From: Kiritimatiellia bacterium
Lineage (GTDB): Bacteria; Verrucomicrobiota; Kiritimatiellia; RFP12; UBA1067
Direction: 5' to 3'
NCBI GenBank assembly: GCA_017405115.1
Contig: JAFRBA010000284.1
Coordinates: 1-25,262, forward strand
Length of the DNA: 25,262 nt
Shown: positions 17,201 through 23,693 of the stretch, piece by piece
How the letters are laid out: every line of letters begins with the position of its first letter
Numbering within the stretch: the stretch's first letter is position 1
Notes under the pieces: generated by a model
What the model was told of the DNA's origin: nothing
Database searches by the model: none
Seen by the model: only the letters and a program-made list of their open reading frames with translations
Translations under genes and position numbers: made by a program

Positions 17201-20028
17201 CACGAGCCGAGGTCGCGCGTCGCGATGTAGTACCTCTTGCCCGTGTAGACGGTTCCGCTGGCGCTGTTGCTGGTGCGCCAGGCGTCGTTCACGAAGTAGA
17301 TCCTGGCCACTCCATTGTACGGATTCACGCCGTCCGAAGCCCCGTACAGCACGCCGAGGTCGTTGACCGTGCGCGTGTAGCGCACACCGGCGTACTTCGC
17401 CCCGTTCGTGCACCAGATGCCATCCTCGTACGTCACGACGAGCGGCGTCGTGTCGCGGGGATCGACATCGCCCTTGACGCCGTAGTACGTCGCGCCGGGG
17501 TTCGTCTCGGCGCGCGTGTAGCGCGTGCCCGCGTATGCGGCGTTGTTCGTGGCATTCTGCCACTCGTCGCTTCCGGCATCGTAGGCGAGCGGGAAATAAT
17601 CATTGTTCGATTTGCCGTACAACGTGCCGAGGCCGGTGTTGACGGCGCGCGTGTAGCGGTTGCCGGTGTACGTCGCGCCCGTCTCTTTGTTCTTCCACGT
17701 CCCGCTCGCGTACGATAGCTCGAAATAGACGCCGTTGGACACGCCGTACAGGGTCACGGGTGTCGCGGAACGGGTGTAGATGGTTCCGTTCTTGTACAAA
17801 TACGACGACGAGGTGCTTCCCGATCGTGTACTCCAGTAATAATTGCTTCCGGACTTGACAGAATAAACACGTACGTACTGTCCGTCCACATAGCCATAAT
17901 ATTCCGTGCCGGACGTGGCGGCACTATTCGGAGAGCTTCTGCCATTGCTGTTGCTCGTATAGCCACTTGTCGAATACAGATACGTACCGTCCGACGGATC
18001 GGTCGTCCTGGTATAGGTGTAGTAGCTCGCCGCCGTGGCGGTGTAGGTGTAGAAATCGTTCGTCGCGGCGGTGTAGGTGTAGATGTCGTCGAGCGATTCG
18101 ATGTAGATGTTCTGCGATGCGGAACTGTCGGAGGAGTTGAACGTGTACACCACCTTGTAGCGGTCGTAGTAGACGTAGAGGACGGTGGAGCCGTCGGCGC
18201 GCACTGTCGTATCGGGGTCGCAGTCGCGGTACCAGAAGCCGGTGAAATCGTCCCTCGTCGCCGCGGCCGAGGCCATCTGCTTGTGCGAATTCGCAACCGT
18301 CGCCGTGTCACCCACGTACGCGGATATTACGAAGTTCGTGTAGAACGCGTACGTCTTGAGCCTGTCGGGAGCGCCGGCATCGTCTTCGACGCTCTGCTGG
18401 AGGATGGCCACCACATATTTGGTTTCCACCGGCGTCCAGTGGCCGTAGAGGACGGTGCTTTCGGAGAGCATCAGCCTGCCGCTTTCGATGTGGCCGCCCC
18501 AGTCTGCCGGGAGCGCGGCGGACGTGTTCAGCACGCCGTTCGCGTCGGACACGCGCACGCCGCCCTCCGCCGCCGTGTACCAGCCGGCGAACGCATAGCC
18601 CGTCCTGAGCGGCACTGGGAATCGGTTGGTGCCTTCGTCGGCGTAGTAGAAGCGCGGCGGGATGTAGGTGGCGCCCTGCCCAGTCTCGGCGGCCGAGAAC
18701 GAAAGCCAGTTGATGTTCACGAACACCGGGAAGAGGTGACGCGGCGTCGCCGTCGTGTCCTTCGTGCGGCGGAAGACGTACGGCGACGGCTGCAGCACGA
18801 TCGCGCCGCCGTTCACGTTCGTCTCGGAGCCGGGATACACCTTCACGTCCGACCAGCCGCGGAATATCATGCGCGGCGCGGTGTTGCCCTGCTGCTCGTC
18901 GTCCTTGCGCTCCGCCGTATCGTCGTAAGTCACCTTGATGTCGTCGATCTTCACGGAGGCCTCCATCACGCCGGTCTCGACCTCCTCCATTATGCCGCGT
19001 CTCACGGCGGTGATCGGCCAGTCGTCGCCGACGGGCTGCTCGTGGAAGATCACGTAGCCGACGCGGTCGAACTGCGAGCGCAGTATGTACTCGGTTTCGC
19101 CCGTCTCGCCGTCTTTGAACACGACGGGATCCTCGAAGTCGAACGGCGTCGTGGCGTAGCCGTCCGCATCGTACGCGATGCCGTCCACGGTCTTGTTCGC
19201 GTTGTTCGTGGAGTAGAGGTACCAGCCCATGAACGTTCGCCCGAGCGGCGACGGAAGCGCCTCGGGGCGGACGAGATACTGGTTGTTCGTGACGATCTGC
19301 CGGAAGGTGTAGTTGCCTTCCTGCGTCCTGAAGTAGCGCGGAATGTAGGTGTTGTACGTATCGGACGTGGTGTCGAAGTCGAGGCTGTAGAAGTCGTAGA
19401 GACGGCGCGCTGGGACGCTGTCGGTCTTGTGGGTCTCGCCCTCGGTAATGGCGTACACCGAGAAGCCGGTCGCGTCGAACCAGAACGAGGTGACCACCGT
19501 CTTGTCCGCGTTGTAGGTGAAGCCGTACTTGCCGGACGCAAGCTCCTCAACAGTGCCGTCGTCGGCAAGGTGGGCCACGCCGAGGGCAGACGAGGTCACG
19601 GTCACCGGCTCTTCGAGATCCACCGTCACGCGCACGGGATCCCCTGCGTCCGGCTGCCACTTCCTGCCGCCTGCGCGGATCGAGATGTCGTACATCGCAA
19701 GTACACTCGGGTCGCACTTGCCGCGCCCCTCGTGATGACCGCGACGCTTCTTCAGGCCGTTTTTGATTCTGCCCATTACATTGTTCGCGCGCGTACGCGA
19801 GAGCGAAACTTCAGCATTCGCGGGAAAGCGCTTGCGACCAGCACGGACTGCGATCCTGCCGGATGCACTCCTGCGGCTCATACGACACGAAGAATCGTCG
19901 CGGGGCGCGGCAGCCTTGGCGTCGGCGGGAATCACCGACGCCAGCCCTCCGGCTGCCAAGGCCAGAACCAGCCCCCATATTTTCACAATCTTCATCTTCT
20001 GCGTTGTTTCTACTTGGTTCTTGTACAT
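11269..20028 (-). CDS. Giant secreted multi-repeat adhesin-like protein (2919 aa)
   Basis: A Sec signal peptide begins at Met12 (core LVLALAAGGLASV, cut near ADAKA). Starts at 20028 and 19995 are both possible, and neither has a strong ribosome site. Residues ~110-195 form a beta domain ending FSVYAIT, familiar from Firmicutes adhesins. InlB-type (Listeria-Bacteroides) repeats with GWY/GW signatures lie at ~262-275, ~386, ~478-535, ~1150 and ~1497-1513. Tandem RYTR repeats fill ~690-945. A Cna-B-like segment (PFTVTITSENLADGEEY...PYTVVEAPVAGY) lies at ~2330-2393, and another GW module at ~2435-2495. The C-terminal ~200 residues contain ANPCLSALAINDIAW and GFWYYR, a domain I associate with large secreted proteins of Kiritimatiellia-like bacteria. 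No LPXTG or PEP-CTERM tag is present, so anchoring may depend on the operon partners. Likely role: adhesion or surface display. Confidence 0.85.
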   Translation of the reverse strand: MYKNQVETTQKMKIVKIWGLVLALAAGGLASVIPADAKAAAPRDDSSCRMSRRSASGRIAVRAGRKRFPANAEVSLSRTRANNVMGRIKNGLKKRRGHHEGRGKCDPSVLAMYDISIRAGGRKWQPDAGDPVRVTVDLEEPVTVTSSALGVAHLADDGTVEELASGKYGFTYNADKTVVTSFWFDATGFSVYAITEGETHKTDSVPARRLYDFYSLDFDTTSDTYNTYIPRYFRTQEGNYTFRQIVTNNQYLVRPEALPSPLGRTFMGWYLYSTNNANKTVDGIAYDADGYATTPFDFEDPVVFKDGETGETEYILRSQFDRVGYVIFHEQPVGDDWPITAVRRGIMEEVETGVMEASVKIDDIKVTYDDTAERKDDEQQGNTAPRMIFRGWSDVKVYPGSETNVNGGAIVLQPSPYVFRRTKDTTATPRHLFPVFVNINWLSFSAAETGQGATYIPPRFYYADEGTNRFPVPLRTGYAFAGWYTAAEGGVRVSDANGVLNTSAALPADWGGHIESGRLMLSESTVLYGHWTPVETKYVVAILQQSVEDDAGAPDRLKTYAFYTNFVISAYVGDTATVANSHKQMASAAATRDDFTGFWYRDCDPDTTVRADGSTVLYVYYDRYKVVYTFNSSDSSASQNIYIESLDDIYTYTAATNDFYTYTATAASYYTYTRTTDPSDGTYLYSTSGYTSNSNGRSSPNSAATSGTEYYGYVDGQYVRVYSVKSGSNYYWSTRSGSTSSSYLYKNGTIYTRSATPVTLYGVSNGVYFELSYASGTWKNKETGATYTGNRYTRAVNTGLGTLYGKSNNDYFPLAYDAGSDEWQNATNNAAYAGTRYTRAETNPGATYYGVKGDVDPRDTTPLVVTYEDGIWCTNGAKYAGVRYTRTVNDLGVLYGASDGVNPYNGVARIYFVNDAWRTSNSASGTVYTGKRYYIATRDLGSWKPMTSLDYPSMTGLYGQRLTDCGYSWPVAYAWLQSYSGSSASGTVMTYLDAFNEIASTRSSTDSSTHTIFTPFFYSGNNGTGRIYHVLQGLDGKYSEANAVETKVSGTGTFNVTDKFAGFTAYAYSLGSFTSNPVNLVSDGGSVARNSQTLYIYHKRRTFTLSFRDSYNDNVYREYQVYYGAPISQYVPSESPTPTEPTMQAGYSFTKWFYDRDASTPVRFTTMPLANLYAYAGWETQWFLIEIDPNGGELMRAEPGSAANQSTWFWEPYNGDPIVEYTTVTRPFEESATEGTYFYAKQDRDYYGLSDEWSSAEDNIKDRGAYYTTDQMDPAKVDDRRYRPAQNVYRYGGWYEVMPDGSEQLYAFGQPVQRNTLLRLHWKHLGTYRLHYEAGRGQISMGDENETILESLDTSVYADSSEILVTRTAVPPDGYSFAGWRIRYGDATVYHPGQTFLFNSAYTRGVYDSAAGRTVNQLTLDAVYTQVRTVALTTDANGGTIDGSVATTLPLAYPNAPTLITNITETTRTVSGMRNNAYGHLSDGKGYENVLDGVSLPFLGWNTAPDGSGTHFAPGQYVGVDTLGTPDENGRNVLYAEWGVMVYFDKNNVQADWNDAAWPTNFSFDAEKGMYCQTNKLNACAENPGVALVSSNENEMFRYWGVKRYSGADLERYDFSQPITNASLTLYAVWSNRIEVQVHAVDASARTPVGKDAEWLTDHAILMNVDTVESFETSPTAYAGNVPEGYAYAFTCLGDGNSGHAGVSAEMAVTNIYYNLEAEHVYVTLANGESVPMPDDKEIYVVYYQSPKTVDIGYKVMEMDGSLRNASVRNTAPTAATVGEDAVIYDMTAHLATPRGYLSGESHDKYAYAIGVPDASGVLQLHFITWTSGSDTSRPALKVRNSWRGYQYSIDGGTTWIDYGYLAQFYVLYFDYEPVVVTLNERTLGTAADMAEQFVYSVIVEQTLVTNTTPNQMRTRTYSNGIFGWGAGWGDWNTSTLRNQTTVTASSTVRLLDETCELANGQKESFTVFSDDDGYTTDWMPAVSSTHVSGVNTQYQTNYTVTVNISQTIRIVQTAKDGFSTVNDGAGGDGKLVYTYTKTGDDHEADQNVTFTNTHIAEPVELHVAAGLNGVLSSRDGDLRSGDAAAYLLSVTNGAANAVAFGADAPAGLFAGDAARYRFMGLFYGKTNENGVVVQLGTNAVTSVAFAPAGDEGYFGLYLNGDTAISADEWAIFAVYAEIPRLYYMKEGANGTLSAIDPITYNGSAVVVGGVPLAQGEDIDVDADSVLTISTTGAGNHIVPSLLDGMREGRPMSRSAFAAGPAGATAESGMDGLTSGAAISIRFDDFVLKWSFDGETWNAFSGSPAIYSIYKEPGFDLAIAQNVLAAEADRSVPFTVTITSENLADGEEYPVSGYTADTIAPVDGAFTFTVTNGSRITIHTLPDNDLPYTVVEAPVAGYVSTNLLVSGYAPLSPVANGAVTMLTENKTVEFTQAKIYTVSFVDEDGATVLLAPAEYAYGTKSFEFAAPATPLKVMDAANIYRFTGWSPALEDVGSNTVYTAAYRTIKIPHATQRAAETNITVSLSREEAQAKEEALIAALSAAGIDILAPGYDESAANETLNARDPNGLRRWENLVTGTGTNQLLLSTAAAASASQTTMGLAYEPSGAVDFGYTVRYELRKWTGGGWKRSDDVAQMASPAFSLALLNGAGDPTGYYRVFTLIVPDSDLSITNEIPSTNTVGLLRINSTAKHTMAAVPFLDLPKDPALNEPIKVVDYVGNGFVKDGDVIRLREDGIFKVWAMEGGKFEPFTSVKANGISVEVAGAAEAELVPGRAVWVTRADHSKPFTIVGQFTGRPVTNEVAGATTDESGKTVVGATMIANPCLSALAINDIAWGNNPADGDTIEIPPTVTGTLSTRLKWYPKLGCWGGMKPTLTRNPTTGRYEASIPTNFEIPAGMGFWYYRASESGFSVIVKPEENLD
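17194..17961 (-). repeat. Tandem RYTR repeats inside the giant protein
   Basis: Residues ~690-945 hold about five or six degenerate units of roughly 40-50 residues. Each runs as LYG or YYG, a short polar loop with DG or NG, an aromatic-rich strand, a Trp (GTW, DEW, GIW, DAW), then a (Y/A)(T/A)GxRYTR element and a short link to the next unit. Clear RYTR copies are NRYTRAVN, TRYTRAET and VRYTRTVN, with KRYYIAT as the last, variant copy. The high Tyr/Thr/Ser/Asn content predicts repeated small beta modules. Confidence 0.75.
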
Positions 20029-20032
20029 TGCC

Positions 20033-20068
20033 CTATCAGGGTATGTTGGACTATCAGGGTATGTTGGA
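20033..20068. repeat. Two perfect tandem 18-bp repeats in the giant gene leader
   Basis: CTATCAGGGTATGTTGGA occurs twice back to back on the plus strand, between the -10 box and the start codon of the giant gene. A partial third copy (CTAT) overlaps the -10 side. The position suggests either an operator with two helically spaced half-sites or a slippage-prone leader tuning expression. Confidence 0.8.
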
Positions 20069-20072
20069 TAGT

Positions 20073-20081
20073 ATTATACCA
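20073..20081 (-). promoter_or_regulatory. Extended -10 promoter of the five-gene surface operon
   Basis: The minus strand carries TGGTATAAT, a perfect -10 hexamer with the TGn extension, about 45 nt before the giant gene's ATG and directly before the 18-bp repeats. The -35 region is poor (CACACA at 17 bp), as is usual for extended -10 promoters. It lies in the 90-bp gap behind the HD-protein gene. Confidence 0.55.
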
Positions 20082-20118
20082 TATTTTCCTTCCCTTGTGT
20101 GACGCTTTTCAACGGGTC

Positions 20119-21426
20119 TTATTCGGCGTTAAGGTAGTATTTCGTGAGGAGCGGGAAGTCCTGCGGACGGCTGCGGATGGTGTTTTCGACCAGATCGACG
20201 ATCTCGTCGTCTGTCAGCGTGTCCGTCTGCTCCCTTTCGAGACTAGTGGCCTCATCGCCCTTCTGCTCTATCTGGTCGCGGCAACGGAACCGCTCCTCAT
20301 CGTTGGTGGCCAGGGCCATCCTCATCCCCAGCTCGTTGATTTCCCTGGAGATCCGCGCGCGCGGCGAGGTGGCCATGGCAAGCTTGAGGGCCTCCTGCTT
20401 AAGAGCCTCGCGCAGCCGGTTGTCCGGCATTACGACAGTGCCGTCTTCGGTCCTGATCGGTTCGCGCAGGAACGGGAAAAACTTATCGTCTAGGTCGCCT
20501 AACCGAACAATTTCGACAGAATCGGCCGACTTGAAGACATAGCCTTCGATCGTCGTCTGGTCGCGAGTCCGGGTGGTGATGTTGGACTTGATGCCCGTCT
20601 TCCAGGCATTGCCTGCCGCGTCTGGGTAGAGCTCGTCGACCTTGGCGATGACATTGTCGGCGGAACGCGACTCCGACTCGAAAGAGTCGGCTCCGTTGCT
20701 GTCCCGTCCGGTGTCATGGCCGGCGGTCCCCAGGGCGACGGCGTTGAGGTCTACCGCAACCCCCTTCTCCCTGAGGATGTTGGCCATCGCCAATGAGAAG
20801 ACGAACGAACGCGTGGCATGGCAGCGGCCGTGGTAGTTGTAGCCGTAGTCGAACGACTTTTCGTGCGCGTGGTAGATCGGCAGCATTGCCTTGAGGAAGG
20901 TCTTGCGCGCTTCCTGCGTCTGCGGCAGGGCGTCGGGGCGGGTCGGCGGGTCGATTGGCTTCAGCAACCGGGCGCCGGGGACGTCCGCCGCGCTGGGCTT
21001 GCCCACGCCGGAGCTCGCCTGCGGTCCGTCGGCTATCGTCTGCACGCGGGCCAAAATGGCCGTTATGCGGCGGGCTGTCAGGGGGCGGCCCGAGTTTACG
21101 AAGCCGTTTTTGTCGATTCCGAAGTCGTCGCGCTTGAAGTCATCGCCGATCAGCCGCTGGAGCTTGTCCATGAACTCCGAGGTGAAATGCTCTCCGTCGA
21201 AGTTCGTGGACTCGGCAAGGCTGAGCGCATCGCCAAGGGCCTTCAGGAGAGCAGTGCGCACGGCGTTGTTTTCGATCTTTTCGGGTTTCTTGCGCCAGAT
21301 GGCGCTTAACCTGCCGCCGTATACGCCGTTCTGCATGATGCCATCGCCAACGATGTTGGCTACGCCCTTATCCGTCCAGCTGGCCGCGCTGCGGAACGCG
21401 TCAAGAGCTCCGAGATTGACTGCCAT
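20119..21426 (-). CDS. HD-type phosphodiesterase-like protein, SidE-PDE-like
   Basis: This is a 435-residue soluble protein without a signal peptide. The core is HGRCHATRSF (His199, His203), a helix, then LGTAGHDTGRDSNGADSFESESR (His237-Asp238), and later SADSVEIVRLGDLDD with a possible last metal-ligand Asp near residue 303-313. This order (HGxxHAxR, HDxGR, then an ES.S motif) is what I recall for the phosphodiesterase domain of SidE-family effectors and their stand-alone bacterial relatives. A generic HD hydrolase is the alternative. Residues 1-190 and 330-435 are helical and unassigned. AGAAAGGAGAAGACGAC before the ATG gives a strong ribosome site. It lies between the phosphoesterase and the surface operon. 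Substrate is unknown. Confidence 0.65.
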   Translation of the reverse strand: MAVNLGALDAFRSAASWTDKGVANIVGDGIMQNGVYGGRLSAIWRKKPEKIENNAVRTALLKALGDALSLAESTNFDGEHFTSEFMDKLQRLIGDDFKRDDFGIDKNGFVNSGRPLTARRITAILARVQTIADGPQASSGVGKPSAADVPGARLLKPIDPPTRPDALPQTQEARKTFLKAMLPIYHAHEKSFDYGYNYHGRCHATRSFVFSLAMANILREKGVAVDLNAVALGTAGHDTGRDSNGADSFESESRSADNVIAKVDELYPDAAGNAWKTGIKSNITTRTRDQTTIEGYVFKSADSVEIVRLGDLDDKFFPFLREPIRTEDGTVVMPDNRLREALKQEALKLAMATSPRARISREINELGMRMALATNDEERFRCRDQIEQKGDEATSLEREQTDTLTDDEIVDLVENTIRSRPQDFPLLTKYYLNAE

Positions 21427-21471
21427 GTCGTCTTCTCCTTTCTGTCTTGTTTCTCCCTGTTCCTGCCCTGT

Positions 21472-21500
21472 CTACACGCCTCGCGGCAAAAGGTTACGCG
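21472..21500. repeat. Dispersed short repeat, copy A
   Basis: CTACACGCC, five variable bases, then CAAAAGGTTACGC match 22906-22934 closely. The copy sits just behind the stop of the phosphoesterase gene, upstream of the HD gene. A REP-like or terminator-associated sequence is plausible; no strong hairpin with a T-tract is visible. Confidence 0.5.
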
Positions 21501-21523
21501 GTCCAAGACCGAGCGCCAGGCCT

Positions 21524-22519
21524 CTAGCTGAAGATTATCTCCTGCCCGTGGAACAGGTAGTTGGGTCCGACGACGTACTCCATGGCGGTCGGCGAAAAGC
21601 GGTCCTGCACCGTTATGTGGAGATGTCCCGCAAGTATGGCCTTTAGAAGAGGCTCTTTCCTGAGATAGGCCAGGAAGTCCGCCGTCGTCTTGTCCTCGAG
21701 CTGGCGCTTGTAGTCGCCACGCGCGGTTTTGACGGTGTCGGCGCCGAATTTCTTTCCGCAGCCGGGCCAGAACTTGCATTCGGCCCTCCAGATGTTCTCG
21801 GTGGTGATGGGCGCGTGCATGCAGAGCACTATCGGGAGCCCCTTCTTGGCCTCGGCATGGAAGCGCTCCACCTGGTCCGCCGTGACGAAGCCGTAGACTT
21901 GCTGCAGCGCAACGAAGTTTACGCCGCCCAGAACGGTCGACTGAAGGGACGGATCAAAGCGAAAGACCCTGCGCAGCTCGTCCGCGCTAAGCGCGTTGTA
22001 TTCGGTTGTGTTCCGTATGGGCTCTCCCTCCTTGTGCCGCTGGAACTCGTGGTTGCCCAGGCAGCCGAACATGTCCGGGGCCCTTCCGAAGTATTTCATT
22101 ACGAGGTCGAAGTTGGCACGCGTCTGGAAGTCGATGAGGTCTCCGGTGTGCAGCACGGCGTCTACGTTGTCCTTCGCCCAAGCGAGGGAATCCCGAAGGG
22201 CCTCCTCCTGCCTGCCGCCAAAGACGGAGTTGCGGTAGTCCGCCCAGCGTCTGTCGTACGGCAGTTCGCTCTCGTACGCAGCGCAGAGGTGGGTGTCGGA
22301 GATGTGCAGTATCGAGAACGGCTTCTCCAGCCCGATTTTGACGTGCTGGTAGGCCAAGGCTAGCCGTTCGTGCTCACAACGGCCCGCAAACGTCTTCTGC
22401 GCGGCGAACAACGGTCCGTCGCTGCACACAGTGCGGCATCCGCCCGCGATTCCGCCGACCGCGAACAGCCCGCCAATCGCGCCTATCGACTCGATGAACT
22501 CCCGTCTTTCCATCTTCAT
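21524..22519 (-). CDS. Tat-exported calcineurin-like metallophosphoesterase
   Basis: I start at the ATG at 22519 (332 residues) because AAGGAG lies 5 nt upstream and the N-terminus is then a Tat signal: MKMERREF followed by a Gly/Ala-rich core ending GGIAGGC, also a lipobox. The mature protein is probably a folded lipoprotein outside the cytoplasm. Metal-binding motifs follow the family order: SDTH (Asp75, His77), GDLID (Asp127), GNHE (Asn156, His157), MHAP (His235) and GHLH (His299, His301). These would hold a dinuclear centre that hydrolyses phosphoesters; the substrate is unknown. A Cys cluster (CKFWPGCG) lies between MHAP and GHLH. Transcription likely starts at the extended -10 upstream, and the HD gene follows after 97 bp. 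Confidence 0.88.
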   Translation of the reverse strand: MKMERREFIESIGAIGGLFAVGGIAGGCRTVCSDGPLFAAQKTFAGRCEHERLALAYQHVKIGLEKPFSILHISDTHLCAAYESELPYDRRWADYRNSVFGGRQEEALRDSLAWAKDNVDAVLHTGDLIDFQTRANFDLVMKYFGRAPDMFGCLGNHEFQRHKEGEPIRNTTEYNALSADELRRVFRFDPSLQSTVLGGVNFVALQQVYGFVTADQVERFHAEAKKGLPIVLCMHAPITTENIWRAECKFWPGCGKKFGADTVKTARGDYKRQLEDKTTADFLAYLRKEPLLKAILAGHLHITVQDRFSPTAMEYVVGPNYLFHGQEIIFS

Positions 22520-22589
22520 GTCTCCTTGAGGTTTTACTTTCCAAGACCTGCGCCACTTATTGTGTTCACATTGAAATTTCTTGTGGATT

Positions 22590-22620
22590 ATTATATCAAA
22601 TTGCACCAACGCCCTGCCAA
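22590..22620 (-). promoter_or_regulatory. Promoter of the phosphoesterase gene
   Basis: The minus strand has TGATATAAT, an extended -10 (hexamer at 22590-22595), with a possible TTGGCA at 22615-22620, 19 bp away. The leader to the ATG at 22519 would be about 65 nt. The possible -35 box lies at the broken edge of the plus-strand gene remnant. Confidence 0.5.
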
Positions 22621-22899
22621 CAAGGTCATGGCGACAACTCGAAGCTGGGGCTCAAGAAAGGCGACAAGCTGGTCGTGAAGCTCGGCAACGGCGACAAGGC
22701 GACCGTGACCGGCGTCGTCGGAGGCAAGAAGCTGTCGTCCATCTCGTGGGTGCTGCTCGCCTCCTCGAAGTCGGGAGACGTCTATACCGTGTACGTCGAC
22801 ATCCTCGCCCCGGGGCTGAAGCGCGACTGCACCCTTGTCCTGACGGCGACCATCGACGGCAACGGCGTCCTGCAGCAGCTCATAAAGACGGTTCAGTAG
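22618..22899 (+). pseudogene. Headless C-terminal remnant of a secreted-type protein
   Basis: This is the only convincing plus-strand coding stretch. The frame reads GHGDNSKLGLKKGDKLVVKLGNGDKA, then TVTGVVGGKKLSSISWVLL, YTVYVDILAPGLKRDCT and LVLTATIDGNGVLQQLIKTVQ, ending in TAG. It is beta-rich, has GC-rich third positions like its neighbours, and resembles the tail of a secreted or surface protein. No start codon with a ribosome site exists: the frame enters abruptly next to the phosphoesterase promoter, and an in-frame GTG at 22675 would cut a beta domain. I read it as the 3' leftover of a gene lost by deletion or rearrangement. Confidence 0.6.
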
Positions 22900-22905
22900 G
22901 GCAGG

Positions 22906-22934
22906 CTACACGCCGCATGGCGAAAGGTTACGCC
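22906..22934. repeat. Dispersed short repeat, copy B
   Basis: CTACACGCC, five variable bases, then CGAAAGGTTACGCC match copy A at 21472-21500. It lies between the stop of the plus-strand remnant and the convergent stop of the flavodoxin-like gene, so both copies follow gene ends. Confidence 0.5.
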
Positions 22935-22950
22935 GCCAGCTTCCCCCTGC

Positions 22951-23688
22951 TCAGCGTATGAAGCTCGTCATCTGCCACGGTTCGCGCGCGGGCGGCGGAT
23001 TGCCCTTGAGGCTCTTCAGGAGCCACGCCATGTTGCGGGCCATCGTCCGCATCGTCTGCATGCCCTCGGCGTCCGAGCCGCACTCCCCTTCCGCGCGGCC
23101 ATAGGCGATGTTCCAGTACTGCGACGTCACGAGCGGGCAGTTCAGCATCTCGAACGGCATGTTCATCGCCTGGAACGCCGCCGTCGATCCGCCGCGGCGG
23201 CAGACCGCTATGCAGGCGGCGGGCTTCCCCTGGATGCGCGCGCCTGCCGCGTAGCAGATGCGCTGCCACACGGCGAGCAGCGTGCCGTTGGGCTGCCCGT
23301 AGTACGTCGGCGAACCGAGGACGATGCCGTCCGCATCGGCAAGCTTCTCGACGATGCGGTTCGCAATGTCGTCGTCGAACACGCAGCGCCCGAGCCTCTT
23401 CTGATGGCATTGTCCGCACGCAATGCATCCGCGCACCGGCTGCACGCCAATCCACACGACCTCGCTATCGACGCCCTCCTTGGCAAGGGCCTCGGCAACC
23501 TCCTTGAGCGCCCGAGCGGTGTTTCCGTTCCGCCGCGGACTTCCGTTTACCATCAGAACTTTCATCTTTTCCTTCCTTTCTTTCTCTTTTGCAAGCAATG
23601 CAAGCGGAGCCGCGACCGACGCTGCCGTCACCGCAGCCGTTCCCGCCGCAAACTCTCGCCTTGTTGTCATGTCGCGCAGGTTCGCCAT
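22951..23688 (-). CDS. Tat-exported flavodoxin-fold NAD(P)H:FMN oxidoreductase with Cys4 motif
   Basis: From the ATG at 23688 this is 245 residues. A Tat signal (TTRREFAAG, then an Ala-rich core ending LALLAKEK) precedes a flavodoxin-like domain. MKVLMVNGSPRRNGNT is the FMN phosphate loop, and LGSPTYYGQPNG is the second flavin loop. Between them GCIACGQCHQKRLGRC supplies Cys88, 91, 94 and 102, a Cx2Cx2Cx7C spacing like iron-sulfur flavoproteins, so a 4Fe-4S cluster is likely. An internal ATG at 23565 has a much better ribosome site (GGAAGGAAAAG) and would make a cytosolic form without the Tat signal. It follows the flavin reductase gene by 5 nt and probably shares its transcript. Substrate unknown. 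Confidence 0.85.
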   Translation of the reverse strand: MANLRDMTTRREFAAGTAAVTAASVAAPLALLAKEKERKEKMKVLMVNGSPRRNGNTARALKEVAEALAKEGVDSEVVWIGVQPVRGCIACGQCHQKRLGRCVFDDDIANRIVEKLADADGIVLGSPTYYGQPNGTLLAVWQRICYAAGARIQGKPAACIAVCRRGGSTAAFQAMNMPFEMLNCPLVTSQYWNIAYGRAEGECGSDAEGMQTMRTMARNMAWLLKSLKGNPPPAREPWQMTSFIR

Positions 23689-23693
23689 GACCT

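Noticed and set aside
18283..20493. A 736-codon plus-strand open frame antisense to the giant gene
   Set aside because: It is Arg/Val/His-rich without any domain logic, spans two genes and the promoter between them, and its composition is what a GC-rich antisense frame gives. The minus strand has signal peptide and recognisable domains.
22519..22609. A 30-residue N-terminal extension of the phosphoesterase
   Set aside because: It would bury the Tat signal inside the protein, overlap the promoter, and ignore the strong ribosome site before 22519.
22581..22961. A plus-strand Arg-rich frame overlapping the gene remnant
   Set aside because: It is the +1 shadow of the remnant's frame; the remnant's own frame gives a normal beta-protein sequence and ends before the dispersed repeat.
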